64,000 nucleotides of DNA, from positions 310,001 to 374,000 of the forward strand of contig NZ_FONW01000001.1 in NCBI RefSeq assembly GCF_900113005.1. Reading direction: 5' to 3'. The DNA is from Sunxiuqinia elliptica (GTDB lineage: Bacteria; Bacteroidota; Bacteroidia; Bacteroidales; Prolixibacteraceae). The notes below the pieces were generated by a model. The model ran no database searches. It saw nothing but the letters and a program-made list of their open reading frames with translations, and was not told the DNA's origin. Position numbers and translations under genes: made by a program. This document shows, piece after piece, positions 8,082 to 17,500 of this stretch (position 1 is its first letter; the number at the start of each line of letters is the position of its first letter).

Positions 8082-9655
8082 TGAAACACTTTGCTCTGAC
8101 AGCCAGCTTGCTTCTCTTACTTTTGCCCGGACTTTTAACCGGACAGGAGAAGCAGGCTCATAACCTGAGCACTCCCGTTTCAATTTCGATTACCAATGGG
8201 CAGCTCACCACTCTCTTCAACCAAATATCTGCTCAAACCGGAATCTATTTCTCATATGATCCGGTTTTAGTAAATGCTGATCAGACGGTCAGCCTGACAA
8301 TGCAAAACAAGCCCATACAGCAAGTTTTAGAACAGGTATTTAAGGATCGATTTCAATTTAAATTACTAAAGAACCAGCTGATTATCACCAAACGCAAAGC
8401 ACAACAACCCGTTTTTCAAACTGATCCTCCGGAAGAGATCCATTATGAGCTATCAGGAATACTGACCGACCTGGAAGATCAGGCAGCTATTCCATACGCC
8501 AGCGTATCGATTTTAGGACACCCGCTTGGAACGATCTCCAATACCGATGGTGAATTTCGCTTAAATATTCCTTCAGAGTATGAATCCGATACGCTCATCA
8601 TTTCATGCATGGGGTACGCACGCCAAATACTCTTGCTTGACACACTCCAAAATCAAAGGCTAAACCTTCAACTCCGACCAATAAAAATTCACTTGCAAGA
8701 AGTTAAAGTGACAGCGATTAACGCCTTGGAAGTCATGGAGAAGCTCTCTGATCGAATTCCGGACAATTATGGAAGCAAGCCCCTACTAATGAACTGTTTT
8801 TACCGGGAAGTTCTGAAACAAGACAAAGCCTACATCAATGTTTCGGAAGCGGTAATGGATATTCTAAAATCATCCTATACCAATCCGTTTCGGCAAGATC
8901 AAATTCGCTATTTAAAAGGACGGAAAAGCCCCAATGTACAACCTTTCCATCTGGTTGATTTCAAAATGCAGGGAGGCCCCTACTACATCACGAAATTGGA
9001 TGTCATAAAAACGATGGACTCTTTTATAGACCAAGAATTTAGGAGCTACTACCGCTATGAAGTCGAGCGGGTTATTGAATACCTGAATCGCCCAACCGTG
9101 GTGATTCATTTCGAACCCAATGGAAAATTCGACTACCTCACCTACGAAGGTGAACTATACATTGACCGGGAAACATTTGCCTTGGTACATGCTGAATTCA
9201 GCTTAAGCAAAAACGGAAAAAAAATCGCCCGAAGATCCTTAATTAAGAAAAAACCCCGTGGGTTCAATGTTCGTCCAATCGAGATGAATTACACGGTCAC
9301 CTATAAAAATCATCATAAAAAGTGGTACCTGAGTGCTGCCCAAACGTCTGTTCGATTTCATGTAAAAAGTCGAAAGGATAGGATTAACTCCATGTTTCAT
9401 AGCATTTCAGACCTGCTGGTTACTAACTACCGCGAAACCAACCTCAGACGTTTTAAACGTTTTGAAAATTTCAACTCCAATGATATTTTCAGAGAAATCA
9501 TTACAGATTACGATGAAACATTTTGGGGCAATTACAACATCATAAAACCAAGCGAAGATTTACGTAAAGCCCTAAAGAAAGCTCCTGCTCCCGAAAGCTC
9601 CCTCCCCTCTAAATCACATCCTCATGCATTAACCTCACAAACCAAGCAACCATGA
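8081..9655 (+). CDS. STN and carboxypeptidase-regulatory-like domain protein (no barrel)
   Basis: Translation starts at a GTG that shares its first base with the last base of the previous stop codon, and the first residues then form a good signal peptide (KHFALTASLLLLLLPGLLTGQ). An STN domain follows (about residues 30-105, SISITNGQLTTLFNQISAQTG) and a CarboxypepD_reg-like Ig fold (about 130-205, IPYASVSILGHPLGTISNTDGEF). The C-terminal 300 residues resemble the DUF5686-type part of Bacteroidota proteins (CFYREVLKQDKAYINVSEAVMDI) but stop short of a beta-barrel. The total of 524 residues is too short for a TonB receptor. It overlaps the next gene by four bases (ATGA), so the operon is translationally coupled. 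Confidence 0.85.
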   Translation: MKHFALTASLLLLLLPGLLTGQEKQAHNLSTPVSISITNGQLTTLFNQISAQTGIYFSYDPVLVNADQTVSLTMQNKPIQQVLEQVFKDRFQFKLLKNQLIITKRKAQQPVFQTDPPEEIHYELSGILTDLEDQAAIPYASVSILGHPLGTISNTDGEFRLNIPSEYESDTLIISCMGYARQILLLDTLQNQRLNLQLRPIKIHLQEVKVTAINALEVMEKLSDRIPDNYGSKPLLMNCFYREVLKQDKAYINVSEAVMDILKSSYTNPFRQDQIRYLKGRKSPNVQPFHLVDFKMQGGPYYITKLDVIKTMDSFIDQEFRSYYRYEVERVIEYLNRPTVVIHFEPNGKFDYLTYEGELYIDRETFALVHAEFSLSKNGKKIARRSLIKKKPRGFNVRPIEMNYTVTYKNHHKKWYLSAAQTSVRFHVKSRKDRINSMFHSISDLLVTNYRETNLRRFKRFENFNSNDIFREIITDYDETFWGNYNIIKPSEDLRKALKKAPAPESSLPSKSHPHALTSQTKQP

Positions 9656-12207
9656 AAAGCCAACTGTTTGCCATAAGCCTGTCATTGCTTTCCTTTACGG
9701 CGATTGCCCAGAATGCAACGATCTCTGAGATTGCTCAAAAACTAAACGACTACTACCAGTTTTACCCCCAAGAAAACATTCACTTAAGTACGGATAAAGA
9801 AATTTACAAGCCCGAAGAAATCATATGGTTCTCAATTTACCTCACTGATGGCACAGGAAAACCAACGCAATCAATAAGCAACGAATGCCAAGTCTCCCTG
9901 TACTCAAGCTCAGGCATGCGAGTTACCGGAGACGTTTTTCAACTAAAGGAAGGGTTCACAAATGGAGATTTACTCATCCCCAAAGGATTAGAACAAGGGA
10001 AATATGTACTTGTTGCCAACACAGGCCCCCAGACTCAAGCGAACGAAGCTTTCTACAAACTCATTTACCTCAACCCTAAAGATGAAGAAGCCATCCGGGT
10101 TCGACAAAAAGGAATGCTCCCGCTTCTGGAGCCAGGTAAGCTCAACTTCTGTTCTTTCTCTATAGAAAATATGAATGGAGAGCCACTCAAAAAAGACAAG
10201 CTGGAATATCAACTTTACGCTCAAGAAGAACTCATTCAAAAAGACAAAGTAAAGACCGATGAAGCTGGCCTTTTGAAACTCGCCATTAACCTCCCAAACC
10301 GGTCATACGATGGGCCTTTGAAACTCTCGTTGAGCGAAAAAAGAGGGCGGATAGACTACTCCTGTTTACTTCCCGTTCAAACCGAAGAAGTACAACTAAA
10401 CTTCCTTCCCGAAGGAGGGAAAGCAATAGCCGGGGTTTCTCAACCATCAGGTTTTACAACACACAACAAGCTCCAGCAACCTGTAAGCGTTGATGGTGAA
10501 ATTATGGGCAGTAAAGGCCAAAAGTTCGGCGATTTAAAAAGTATCATTCCTGGATTCTCTATGACATCACTCAAACTTGACACCACCCAAGATTACACCC
10601 TTCACCTAACAAGTAAACTGGGCAACGGACAAACATTCAAGCTTCCTCAAGCCAACCACGGCCTGTTGATGAGTATCTCACGAACAAGCACAGACTTTAT
10701 CCACACAAACATCACCCCTGCCGAAGAAAAAGAACAGACTCTTTTTGTTGTTGCCAATAAGGGAGCGGAGATTATCTGGGTTTCAGAAATGCAAGTAAGC
10801 GGACCAACACGGGTGAAGATTCCCAAAGCTGATTTTCCTGGAGGACTAAGCTTGATTTCAATTTTTGATCAACAAGGGCAAGCACTGAGCAGCCGACTCA
10901 TCTACATCGAAAAGATGAACAAGTCAACCATTTTCATTAAAGCGCCGCAGCAGGTAAAGTCCGGAGATGTTTTTAAACTAACAATCAAAAACCCAAAGAC
11001 CGCCAGCACAGAGCTCACACCAATCAATCTGTCAATTAGCGCAGCTGATGAACGACTTGACTGGCCAGGACAATGGACACAATTGGAGGCATTAAACGCC
11101 GAACTGGAGTATCCAATTCAACGACTCCAAAACGAAGAGAACAGCCTTCTTTCTGAAGCTACGATCAACTATTTGTTAATCGCTAATCAAGCTAAAAACT
11201 TCAGCTGGCAAAACGTCCTTCATTTCGATCGGCAACAAGAACAAAATCGTTTTCAACAAACGGGCTTATTCGGTCAAGTGCTAGACAAGAATAACCAGCC
11301 CGTGCCTAATGCCAAGGTTAGTTTCATCAACTCTCAGAACATGCAGATTCTGAATACTTCAACCGACCAAAATGGCACCTTCTTTCAGCAAGCAATTGCT
11401 CCCAACGACAAAGACAATTTCGTCATAAAAGCCATCGGCTCTGATGGAAACTCCGATCTTAATGTCATATTTGAAAAATCAATGGCTGAAGAAATTTCTA
11501 ATCATGTTCAACGAGTAGCGCAACAAGTAAACGGAAATGAAGAGGCACAGTTCAGCCAATCGTTCTTTAGGCAGAACACACAACTCTTTTCGAAATTAAA
11601 ACAACAAAAACAGACACAACGAGAAGAACCTTATCTGAAGTTTCTGGAAACGGCTACTTCCTTAATGGATGTTATAAAAATGATTAAGCCCTACCGACTT
11701 GAAGGCGACCGAATTATCTTTCCCGGGGGAACCAATTCGTTGAATGCACAAGACGGGGCCCTCATTGTCATTGACGGACAAAAAGTTGGCACTAGCTCCT
11801 CCATCCTTCAAGCAATCAATCCGAATGATGTCGCATCAGTCAATGTCTCCACCAGCCCGGTTGACATTCAGCGTCACACGGGACTTAACTCGGTTGGTGT
11901 TATCGAAATTGAAACCAAAAGAGGAGACCTAGACCAAGAAACAGCTACGCCATCAGAACCGGAAGAACAATTATACCAGAACGGACAACGTATTCCACGT
12001 GACTTTTGGCAGCGAAAAGCGAAATTCCCAGAGACACAACCAACCACGCTATTTTGGAGCCCAGGAGTACAATTAAGTCAATTGGGGCATGCTGAATTTG
12101 AGGTAGCGACCAATCACGTTATAGGAAAATTCCTAATTCGAGCAGAACTAGTTAATGCCGATGGAAACTTGATTCGAATTGAGAAGCCAATCGAGATTAT
12201 TCCATAA
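9652..12207 (+). CDS. Large secreted MG2-like / TonB-plug-like surface protein
   Basis: The 851-residue protein has a signal peptide (residues 1-19, ending AIAQ). Near residue 45 comes HLSTDKEIYKPEEIIWFSIY, a macroglobulin MG2-like strand pattern seen in alpha-2-macroglobulin-type proteins. A carboxypeptidase-regulatory-like domain lies around 540-600 (FGQVLDKNNQPVPNAKVSF) and a TonB-receptor plug-like segment around 690-755 (DGALIVIDGQK, INPNDVASVNV, GVIEIETK). No barrel follows the plug, and the C-terminus is a further beta-rich region. It is the last gene of the sigma/FecR operon, and a plus-strand terminator lies inside the 3' end of the convergent lipoate ligase gene. The architecture is recurrent in Bacteroidota but its function is not established. 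Confidence 0.8.
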   Translation: MKSQLFAISLSLLSFTAIAQNATISEIAQKLNDYYQFYPQENIHLSTDKEIYKPEEIIWFSIYLTDGTGKPTQSISNECQVSLYSSSGMRVTGDVFQLKEGFTNGDLLIPKGLEQGKYVLVANTGPQTQANEAFYKLIYLNPKDEEAIRVRQKGMLPLLEPGKLNFCSFSIENMNGEPLKKDKLEYQLYAQEELIQKDKVKTDEAGLLKLAINLPNRSYDGPLKLSLSEKRGRIDYSCLLPVQTEEVQLNFLPEGGKAIAGVSQPSGFTTHNKLQQPVSVDGEIMGSKGQKFGDLKSIIPGFSMTSLKLDTTQDYTLHLTSKLGNGQTFKLPQANHGLLMSISRTSTDFIHTNITPAEEKEQTLFVVANKGAEIIWVSEMQVSGPTRVKIPKADFPGGLSLISIFDQQGQALSSRLIYIEKMNKSTIFIKAPQQVKSGDVFKLTIKNPKTASTELTPINLSISAADERLDWPGQWTQLEALNAELEYPIQRLQNEENSLLSEATINYLLIANQAKNFSWQNVLHFDRQQEQNRFQQTGLFGQVLDKNNQPVPNAKVSFINSQNMQILNTSTDQNGTFFQQAIAPNDKDNFVIKAIGSDGNSDLNVIFEKSMAEEISNHVQRVAQQVNGNEEAQFSQSFFRQNTQLFSKLKQQKQTQREEPYLKFLETATSLMDVIKMIKPYRLEGDRIIFPGGTNSLNAQDGALIVIDGQKVGTSSSILQAINPNDVASVNVSTSPVDIQRHTGLNSVGVIEIETKRGDLDQETATPSEPEEQLYQNGQRIPRDFWQRKAKFPETQPTTLFWSPGVQLSQLGHAEFEVATNHVIGKFLIRAELVNADGNLIRIEKPIEIIP

Positions 12208-12211
12208 GAAA

Positions 12212-13189
12212 CTAAACTAACACCTTCAATAACCGATCAACAGAAATTGGGGCCAATCCGGCCTCAATTTTTTTTAGTTTTCCCTCCAACTCTTCGTAAT
12301 CATGTCGCGTGCCAAGCAACGAGTTTGTTAGCAAAACAGCTTGCTCATTACTTATCTTGCCCAAAAAATCAATTGAGTTGATTATCCCTTTAACAACCTG
12401 CAACGAGAAACTCAAGCGACTGCCATCCATCTCCACCTGGTTGCTGTACTTGTATTTTGGCGAATACCCATAAATCCATTCCCAAGTCAGGTATTTCTCG
12501 TCCCTCAATTTCTGAATGGCCTGCATATCATCGTCTGACAGATGATAAACCTCCTGCTCCGGATATTCAGCCCGAATACCATCAAACATGAATGCCGAGA
12601 ATTCCTCAATCGGCATCGGTTCTTTCAAATAGTTTGCAATATTGGTCACCTCACTTCGATTGGACTGAACGGCCTTATCCTCAAATCGGCTCAGGTCCAC
12701 CTTTAAAGCCTTTTTCAACCGACTAAGCTCGCTATTGAACAGCAAGGTTCCATGGTGCAAAACACGCTTTTTAAAGACATGCTCAGCATTTCCGGAAATC
12801 TTTTTCCCATCCAGGAGCAAGTCGTTCCGCCCGGTGCTATAGGCATCTAGCCCCAACTGTTTAAGCACCGCCACAACAGGCTCAGTAAACACTTTAAAGT
12901 TCACCTGATCCAAGCGTTCCACATTCCGAATGAAGGTAAAATTCAGGTTTCCGGGATCGTGAAAAACAGTCCCACCACCCGACAAACGTCGAGCCACCTT
13001 AATCTGATTTTCCTGCACATACCGATGATTAATCTCAGCCAGTGCATTCTGGTGTTTCCCAACAACGATCGAGCTTTCACTTTGCCAAAGCATGAAAATA
13101 TCTTCAGTAAAGTTCTTTAATAAATACTCTTCAACCGCCAGGTTAAAATAGGGGTCCCTCCCTCTTTGTTGAATACAAATCACGCGCAT
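12212..13189 (-). CDS. lplA: Lipoate-protein ligase A
   Basis: The 325-residue cytosolic enzyme attaches lipoate (via lipoyl-AMP) to E2 and GcvH proteins. The N-terminal BPL/LplA catalytic domain shows the hallmark RRLSGGGTVFHD and the lysine in DGKKISGNAEH; a C-terminal accessory domain (about 240-325) is present as in bacterial LplA. A longer frame starts at 13288 inside the receptor gene, but MRVICIQQRG at 13189 is the family-typical start and leaves 13 bases after the receptor stop. It converges with the 851-residue gene across only four bases. The enzyme call is strong; co-expression with the receptor is inferred from spacing. Confidence 0.92.
   Translation of the reverse strand: MRVICIQQRGRDPYFNLAVEEYLLKNFTEDIFMLWQSESSIVVGKHQNALAEINHRYVQENQIKVARRLSGGGTVFHDPGNLNFTFIRNVERLDQVNFKVFTEPVVAVLKQLGLDAYSTGRNDLLLDGKKISGNAEHVFKKRVLHHGTLLFNSELSRLKKALKVDLSRFEDKAVQSNRSEVTNIANYLKEPMPIEEFSAFMFDGIRAEYPEQEVYHLSDDDMQAIQKLRDEKYLTWEWIYGYSPKYKYSNQVEMDGSRLSFSLQVVKGIINSIDFLGKISNEQAVLLTNSLLGTRHDYEELEGKLKKIEAGLAPISVDRLLKVLV
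12246..12275 (+). terminator. Plus-strand terminator embedded in the lplA 3' end
   Basis: ATTGGGGCC and GGCCTCAAT form a 9-bp stem (one G-T pair) with a 5-nt loop, followed by T8. It lies 38 bases after the stop of the 851-residue gene and is read on that strand, although it overlaps the last codons of lplA on the other strand. Confidence 0.75.
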
Positions 13190-13202
13190 AATCCAAATGT
13201 AG

Positions 13203-15608
13203 CTAAAACTCAAGAATGATTCCAATGGTTGGCAAAATAGTTCCCGACGTATTTTTAACCCGATCAAGAACATAGCGAGTTCCCCCATCGGAGGTTAAAA
13301 ACTGCCCGTCGGCATCTTGTGCCCGAACCAAAATATCTTGATCCTGATTTTGGAAGTTGTACAAATTTTGAATGTCAATATAGAATTTCGCTGTAAGCTT
13401 GTTCAAATAATAAGCCTTGTCGATACGCATATCCAGCTGATGGAACGAATCAAAACGTTTAGTGTTCCACCTATCGGTATCTAAAAAAGGACCGTTGTTT
13501 GAATTCCAGGCTTCAACTAATGTTGATCGATTCATGTCGTAAGGCGTGTAAGGTAATCCACCAACAAATCGCCACCGAGCTCCTACCCGCCAATCTCGCT
13601 TCAGCTTTCTGGTTCCGGTAAACACCACTAAATGCCTGCTGTCCCAACTCGAAACAATCGAATTTCCCTCCTTATCATCAAATTCACTGCGCACCCAGGT
13701 GTACGATAAATTCAAATTAAAACGGTTTACTGATGCAATTCGAGATTGAAATTCTAAGCCATACGACCGCCCTTTCGAAATGGATCGAACCTCCTCATTT
13801 CCAATCACCCCATAATCTGCGCCCAAGTTGGCCAAACTCACCGAGTCTTTCACCGAAAAGGGATAGTCATCATACATTTTCAGAAAGCCCTCGACCGAAA
13901 ACAGCACGTTCGATGCCGGTCGATATTCCACTCCCCCAATAAAATGATCCGCCCGGATATATTTTAAATCGTTTGATTTATTGATTAGCTCGCCATCCTG
14001 CTTGTATCCCAAAGCCGTGTATGGAGGTAACTGAAAATAGCGCCCCGTATTGAAATTCAAACTCCATTCAGGAGCAAGTAAATAAGAAGCTGAAACCCGA
14101 GGAGAAATCTGGTTAAAAGGCGATTTCATACTTGATGAATAATTGTTGGCATCCATTCGAACCCCCACTGACAGGGTCAGCCTTTCATTCCATATCTTAT
14201 TACTTACCTGTCCAAAAACGCCCCATTTCAATAAGTTCAAATCGGTATCGTAGTCAACATTTAGAAATCCGTCTGGATAGTAACGTCTTTGCTGGGTTGA
14301 ATTGGTATACGTCACCCAATCCAAGTTCGCGCCAAAATTCAACTTCACTGCTCCCAAGCGAGACACATTCTCAAACCGTAACTTGTTTTCAATCTCTTCC
14401 GAAAGATAATCCAGAGTCTTATTCTCAAGCGAACTATCATCGTTATCCAAAAATTTCACAGCCGAGTTGTTCAAATGACTCCGACTCAAGACAATCGTCT
14501 CGTAGCCATCATCTCTAAAATGCTTGTAAACTGCACCTACCGTGTAACTCCATTGCTCATTTTCGGGCAAACTAGCCAGGATATATCGCTGTTGCTCATC
14601 CGGATCTTCAATATCCAGGTTCAAATCAAACTGATCAATTGCCCCCAAACCAATAAATGAAAGCTCATTTTTCGAATCCAAACGAGTTTTCAACTTAAAT
14701 TGAAAATCATTGAATGTTGGCAGAAAAGGCAATTCCAAAGCACTAAACAGCAATTGCAAATAAGATCGGCGAGCTGAAAAAATGTAAGTGGTATTCTCTC
14801 CAATCGGGCCATCAATTGTTGCTGAAACTTCGGAAGCACCAACAGAAGCCTGCGCCCGAAACTTCTCAGAATTTCCATCAACCTGAAAAAACTCAAAAAC
14901 CCCGCTCAAGGCATTTCCCCGGTTGGCCGGAAAAGCCCCTGAGAAATAATTCACCTCACGTAACAGATCCGCATTGATGATACCAACCGGACCTCCGGAA
15001 GCTCCCTGTGTCGCAAAGTGATTGATGTTGGGCACTTCAACACCATCCAGGAAAAAACGGCTTTCCGAGGGGCCACCGCCCCGAATAATAATGTCATTGC
15101 GAAAAGCAGCCGTTGACTGCACTCCGGGAAACGACTGAATAACTTTGGAAATATCTCGGTTAGCTCCCGGACTATTTTCAATTTCAGAAATGCCAATATT
15201 CTTCAACGACAACGGGCTCTCTTCCGTTTTTCGAAACAAAGAAGCAGAAACCGTAACCTCTTGCAACTCCGTGCGTTTCTTCTCCAACTCAATATCCAGA
15301 TAGGTTGGCTTTGAATTACTGACTTCTATTTCCGGCGAAACTACTGATTCGTAGCCAATAAACGACACCTCCAGCCGAATAAATCCAGGCTTCAGACCGG
15401 CAATATGATACGCTCCATCCTCGCCAGTGATTGTGCCGATTGTTGTTCCAGACACCACCACATTCACAAAAGGAAGCCCTTTGTTATTATCCGAATCATA
15501 CACACGTCCATGAATCGTAGCACGCTGAGCCCATGCACTATGAGCCAGTACCATAAAAACCAATAGCAGGATTGATCTCACTTTGTTTCTCTTCGTTTTC
15601 TGAATCAT
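13203..15608 (-). CDS. TonB-dependent outer-membrane receptor
   Basis: The 801-residue protein has a signal peptide (about residues 1-27, ending AWAQ), a CarboxypepD_reg-like domain (about 29-110, IHGRVYDSDNNKGLPFVNVV), a plug (about 130-235, with SRFFLDGVEVPNINHF) and a long C-terminal beta-barrel ending in GIILEF, the expected aromatic terminus. It lacks an STN domain and a SusD partner, so it is a classical TonB receptor for a metal chelate, vitamin or peptide rather than a SusC. The neighbour lplA follows after 13 bases and may be co-transcribed. A consensus promoter with an inverted repeat lies just upstream. The substrate is not deducible. Confidence 0.93.
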   Translation of the reverse strand: MIQKTKRNKVRSILLLVFMVLAHSAWAQRATIHGRVYDSDNNKGLPFVNVVVSGTTIGTITGEDGAYHIAGLKPGFIRLEVSFIGYESVVSPEIEVSNSKPTYLDIELEKKRTELQEVTVSASLFRKTEESPLSLKNIGISEIENSPGANRDISKVIQSFPGVQSTAAFRNDIIIRGGGPSESRFFLDGVEVPNINHFATQGASGGPVGIINADLLREVNYFSGAFPANRGNALSGVFEFFQVDGNSEKFRAQASVGASEVSATIDGPIGENTTYIFSARRSYLQLLFSALELPFLPTFNDFQFKLKTRLDSKNELSFIGLGAIDQFDLNLDIEDPDEQQRYILASLPENEQWSYTVGAVYKHFRDDGYETIVLSRSHLNNSAVKFLDNDDSSLENKTLDYLSEEIENKLRFENVSRLGAVKLNFGANLDWVTYTNSTQQRRYYPDGFLNVDYDTDLNLLKWGVFGQVSNKIWNERLTLSVGVRMDANNYSSSMKSPFNQISPRVSASYLLAPEWSLNFNTGRYFQLPPYTALGYKQDGELINKSNDLKYIRADHFIGGVEYRPASNVLFSVEGFLKMYDDYPFSVKDSVSLANLGADYGVIGNEEVRSISKGRSYGLEFQSRIASVNRFNLNLSYTWVRSEFDDKEGNSIVSSWDSRHLVVFTGTRKLKRDWRVGARWRFVGGLPYTPYDMNRSTLVEAWNSNNGPFLDTDRWNTKRFDSFHQLDMRIDKAYYLNKLTAKFYIDIQNLYNFQNQDQDILVRAQDADGQFLTSDGGTRYVLDRVKNTSGTILPTIGIILEF

Positions 15609-15664
15609 TATCTTTGTTCGTTCAGCCTTATTTTCTGTTTAAATATAAGGTCAGAATAATTAAA

Positions 15665-15700
15665 CAAAAATAACGAAAGCTTGTTCGACATCAACAAGCT
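15665..15700 (-). promoter_or_regulatory. Promoter and operator-like inverted repeat for the TonB receptor
   Basis: On the minus strand TTG, a 19-base spacer and TATTTTTG (15665-15672) give a very good Bacteroidota promoter. AGCTTGTT (15678-15685) and AACAAGCT (15693-15700) form a perfect 8-bp inverted repeat with a 7-base spacer across the spacer and -33 region, the right place for a repressor site. The dtd gene starts 20 bases away on the other strand. Confidence 0.65.
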
Positions 15701-15719
15701 CTAAAAAATAATAAACAAC

Positions 15720-16175
15720 ATGAGAGTTGTCATTCAACGCGTATCCAAGGCCTCGGTAACCATCGACCAACAAATAAAATCGGCCATTCAAAAAGGCATG
15801 CTAATTCTTTTAGGAATCGAGGATGCTGACACCGATGAAGACATCAGCTGGCTCATCAAAAAGATCAGTCAACTTCGAATTTTTGATGACGAAGATGGCG
15901 TCATGAATAAATCGCTGCTTGACATTGACGGAGAAGCTTTAGTGGTTAGCCAATTCACGCTGCACGCCAGCACCAAAAAAGGCAATCGCCCATCCTACAT
16001 CCGGGCAGCCAAACCTGACTTTGCAGTTCCGATGTATGAAAAGTTTGTCGCAGCGCTGTCAGCTAGCTTGCAAAAAGAAGTGCCAACCGGCGAGTTTGGA
16101 GCCAACATGCAGGTTGAACTACTTAATGACGGACCTGTTACGATCATCATCGACTCAAAAGACAAGTCGTTTTAA
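15720..16175 (+). CDS. dtd: D-aminoacyl-tRNA deacylase
   Basis: The 151-residue protein hydrolyses D-amino acids from mischarged tRNA (and Gly-tRNA-Ala), a proofreading role in the cytosol. The family signatures are SQFTLHASTKKGNRPS near residues 78-93 and the C-terminal DGPVT that forms the cross-subunit Gly-cisPro site. The start MRVVIQRV is the standard one. The length is normal. It is the first of a run of plus-strand housekeeping genes (dtd, mazG-like, deoC), separated from mazG by 140 bases with no visible gene. Confidence 0.96.
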   Translation: MRVVIQRVSKASVTIDQQIKSAIQKGMLILLGIEDADTDEDISWLIKKISQLRIFDDEDGVMNKSLLDIDGEALVVSQFTLHASTKKGNRPSYIRAAKPDFAVPMYEKFVAALSASLQKEVPTGEFGANMQVELLNDGPVTIIIDSKDKSF

Positions 16176-16315
16176 CAAGTAAGTTTGACTAGATACATGC
16201 TCGTTTATAAGTTTTTAGAGGGCTATCGTTTCATTCTTACATAAACTTTTTGAATCATCTTTGTTTAAATAGATATGATTAAATAAGTTCATACTCGTTT
16301 TATAAATCATTCAAA

Positions 16316-16663
16316 ATGAATATTCCAAATCGAAATATAGGCCTGGCTGAAGCACAGGAAATGGTTGATGAATGGATCAAAACGATTGGGGTTCGTTATT
16401 TTAGTGAACTCACAAACATGACCATCCTTACTGAGGAAGTTGGAGAGCTCGCCCGCATCATGGCAAGAAAATACGGTGATCAGTCTTTTAAAAAGAGTGA
16501 TGAGGGTGCTGAATTGGCCGACGAAATGGCTGACGTACTCTGGGTCTTGATCTGCCTGGCCAACCAAACAGGAGTTGACCTGAACCAAGCATTCTTAAAC
16601 AACGTAGAAAAGAAAACCAGACGGGATAAAAACCGCCATCAAAATAATCCGAAACTAAAATAG
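16316..16663 (+). CDS. MazG-like nucleotide pyrophosphohydrolase
   Basis: The 115-residue all-alpha protein has the divalent-metal motif EEVGELARI followed by ELADEMADVLW, matching the EExxE...ExxD pattern of the MazG/all-alpha NTP pyrophosphatase family. It is a single-domain form, about half the length of E. coli MazG, as in many Bacteroidota. It probably hydrolyses a (deoxy)nucleoside triphosphate to the monophosphate and pyrophosphate to clean the nucleotide pool. It ends six bases before deoC, so the two are probably co-transcribed, which fits a nucleotide-salvage theme. The exact substrate is unknown. Confidence 0.93.
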   Translation: MNIPNRNIGLAEAQEMVDEWIKTIGVRYFSELTNMTILTEEVGELARIMARKYGDQSFKKSDEGAELADEMADVLWVLICLANQTGVDLNQAFLNNVEKKTRRDKNRHQNNPKLK

Positions 16664-16669
16664 CAACCT

Positions 16670-17500
16670 ATGGAAGCGACCAAATATGAGCTAGCACAAA
16701 TAAAAGAAGCTGCCTTGCAAAACAACAACTCCGACTGGCAGGAGCTAGCATTTTCATGCATCGACCTAACCACCCTTAACTCAACAGATACCGTAAGTCA
16801 CGTAAAAGCATTTACCGAACGAGTGAATGACTTCGAAAATGATTATCCCAACCTACCCAATGTTGCCGCTATTTGCGTGCATCCTAACATGGTTCGTACG
16901 GTTAAGGAAAACCTGAAAGACGATCATGTAAATATTGCTGCAGTTGCCGGAGGTTTTCCGGGCTCAATGAGTTTTATCGAGGTAAAGGTAAAAGAAGCTC
17001 GAATGGCTGTCGATTATGGTGCTGACGAGATTGATATTGTCTTGCCACTTTGGGCCTTTTTAGATAACGACGATATCATTTGTCGTGAAGAAATAACCAC
17101 CATCAAAGAAGCCATTGGTGAAGCACACCTCAAAGTGATTTTGGAAACCGGAGCTTTGGCTGATTCAGAGAAAACCCGTCATGCATCGATGTTGGCCATG
17201 GAGTCAGGAGCTGATTTCATTAAAACATCAACCGGAAAAATGTCACCTGCAGCAACACCTGATGCCGCCTTGGAAATGTGTATAGCTATTAAAGATTATC
17301 ACCGCAAAACCGGAAAGAAAATCGGATTTAAACCTGCTGGTGGAATTTCAACAACCGAGGATGCGATCTTATACCTAACGATTGTTAGCGAGGTATTGGG
17401 TGAAGAATGGCTGAAACCATCGCTCTTTCGAATTGGAGCAAGCCGTTTGGCCAACAACCTGCTGAGCGACCTCCTTGATGAGAAAATAAAGTATTTCTAA
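16670..17500 (+). CDS. deoC: Deoxyribose-phosphate aldolase
   Basis: The 276-residue TIM-barrel enzyme cleaves 2-deoxyribose-5-phosphate to glyceraldehyde-3-phosphate and acetaldehyde. Visible active-site motifs are the catalytic Schiff-base lysine in DFIKTSTGK, the second lysine in GFKPAGGIS, and the aspartate in CIDLTTLN near the N-terminus. Its length fits the longer E. coli-type group. It follows the MazG-like gene by six bases. Together they suggest handling of deoxynucleosides and their sugars. No dedicated deoR repressor is visible; the next gene is a FadR-type regulator of unknown target. Confidence 0.95.
   Translation: MEATKYELAQIKEAALQNNNSDWQELAFSCIDLTTLNSTDTVSHVKAFTERVNDFENDYPNLPNVAAICVHPNMVRTVKENLKDDHVNIAAVAGGFPGSMSFIEVKVKEARMAVDYGADEIDIVLPLWAFLDNDDIICREEITTIKEAIGEAHLKVILETGALADSEKTRHASMLAMESGADFIKTSTGKMSPAATPDAALEMCIAIKDYHRKTGKKIGFKPAGGISTTEDAILYLTIVSEVLGEEWLKPSLFRIGASRLANNLLSDLLDEKIKYF

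Noticed and set aside
13190-13288. N-terminal extension of lipoate ligase
   Set aside because: The extra 33 residues overlap the end of the receptor gene and do not match the family; MRVICIQQRG is the typical start.
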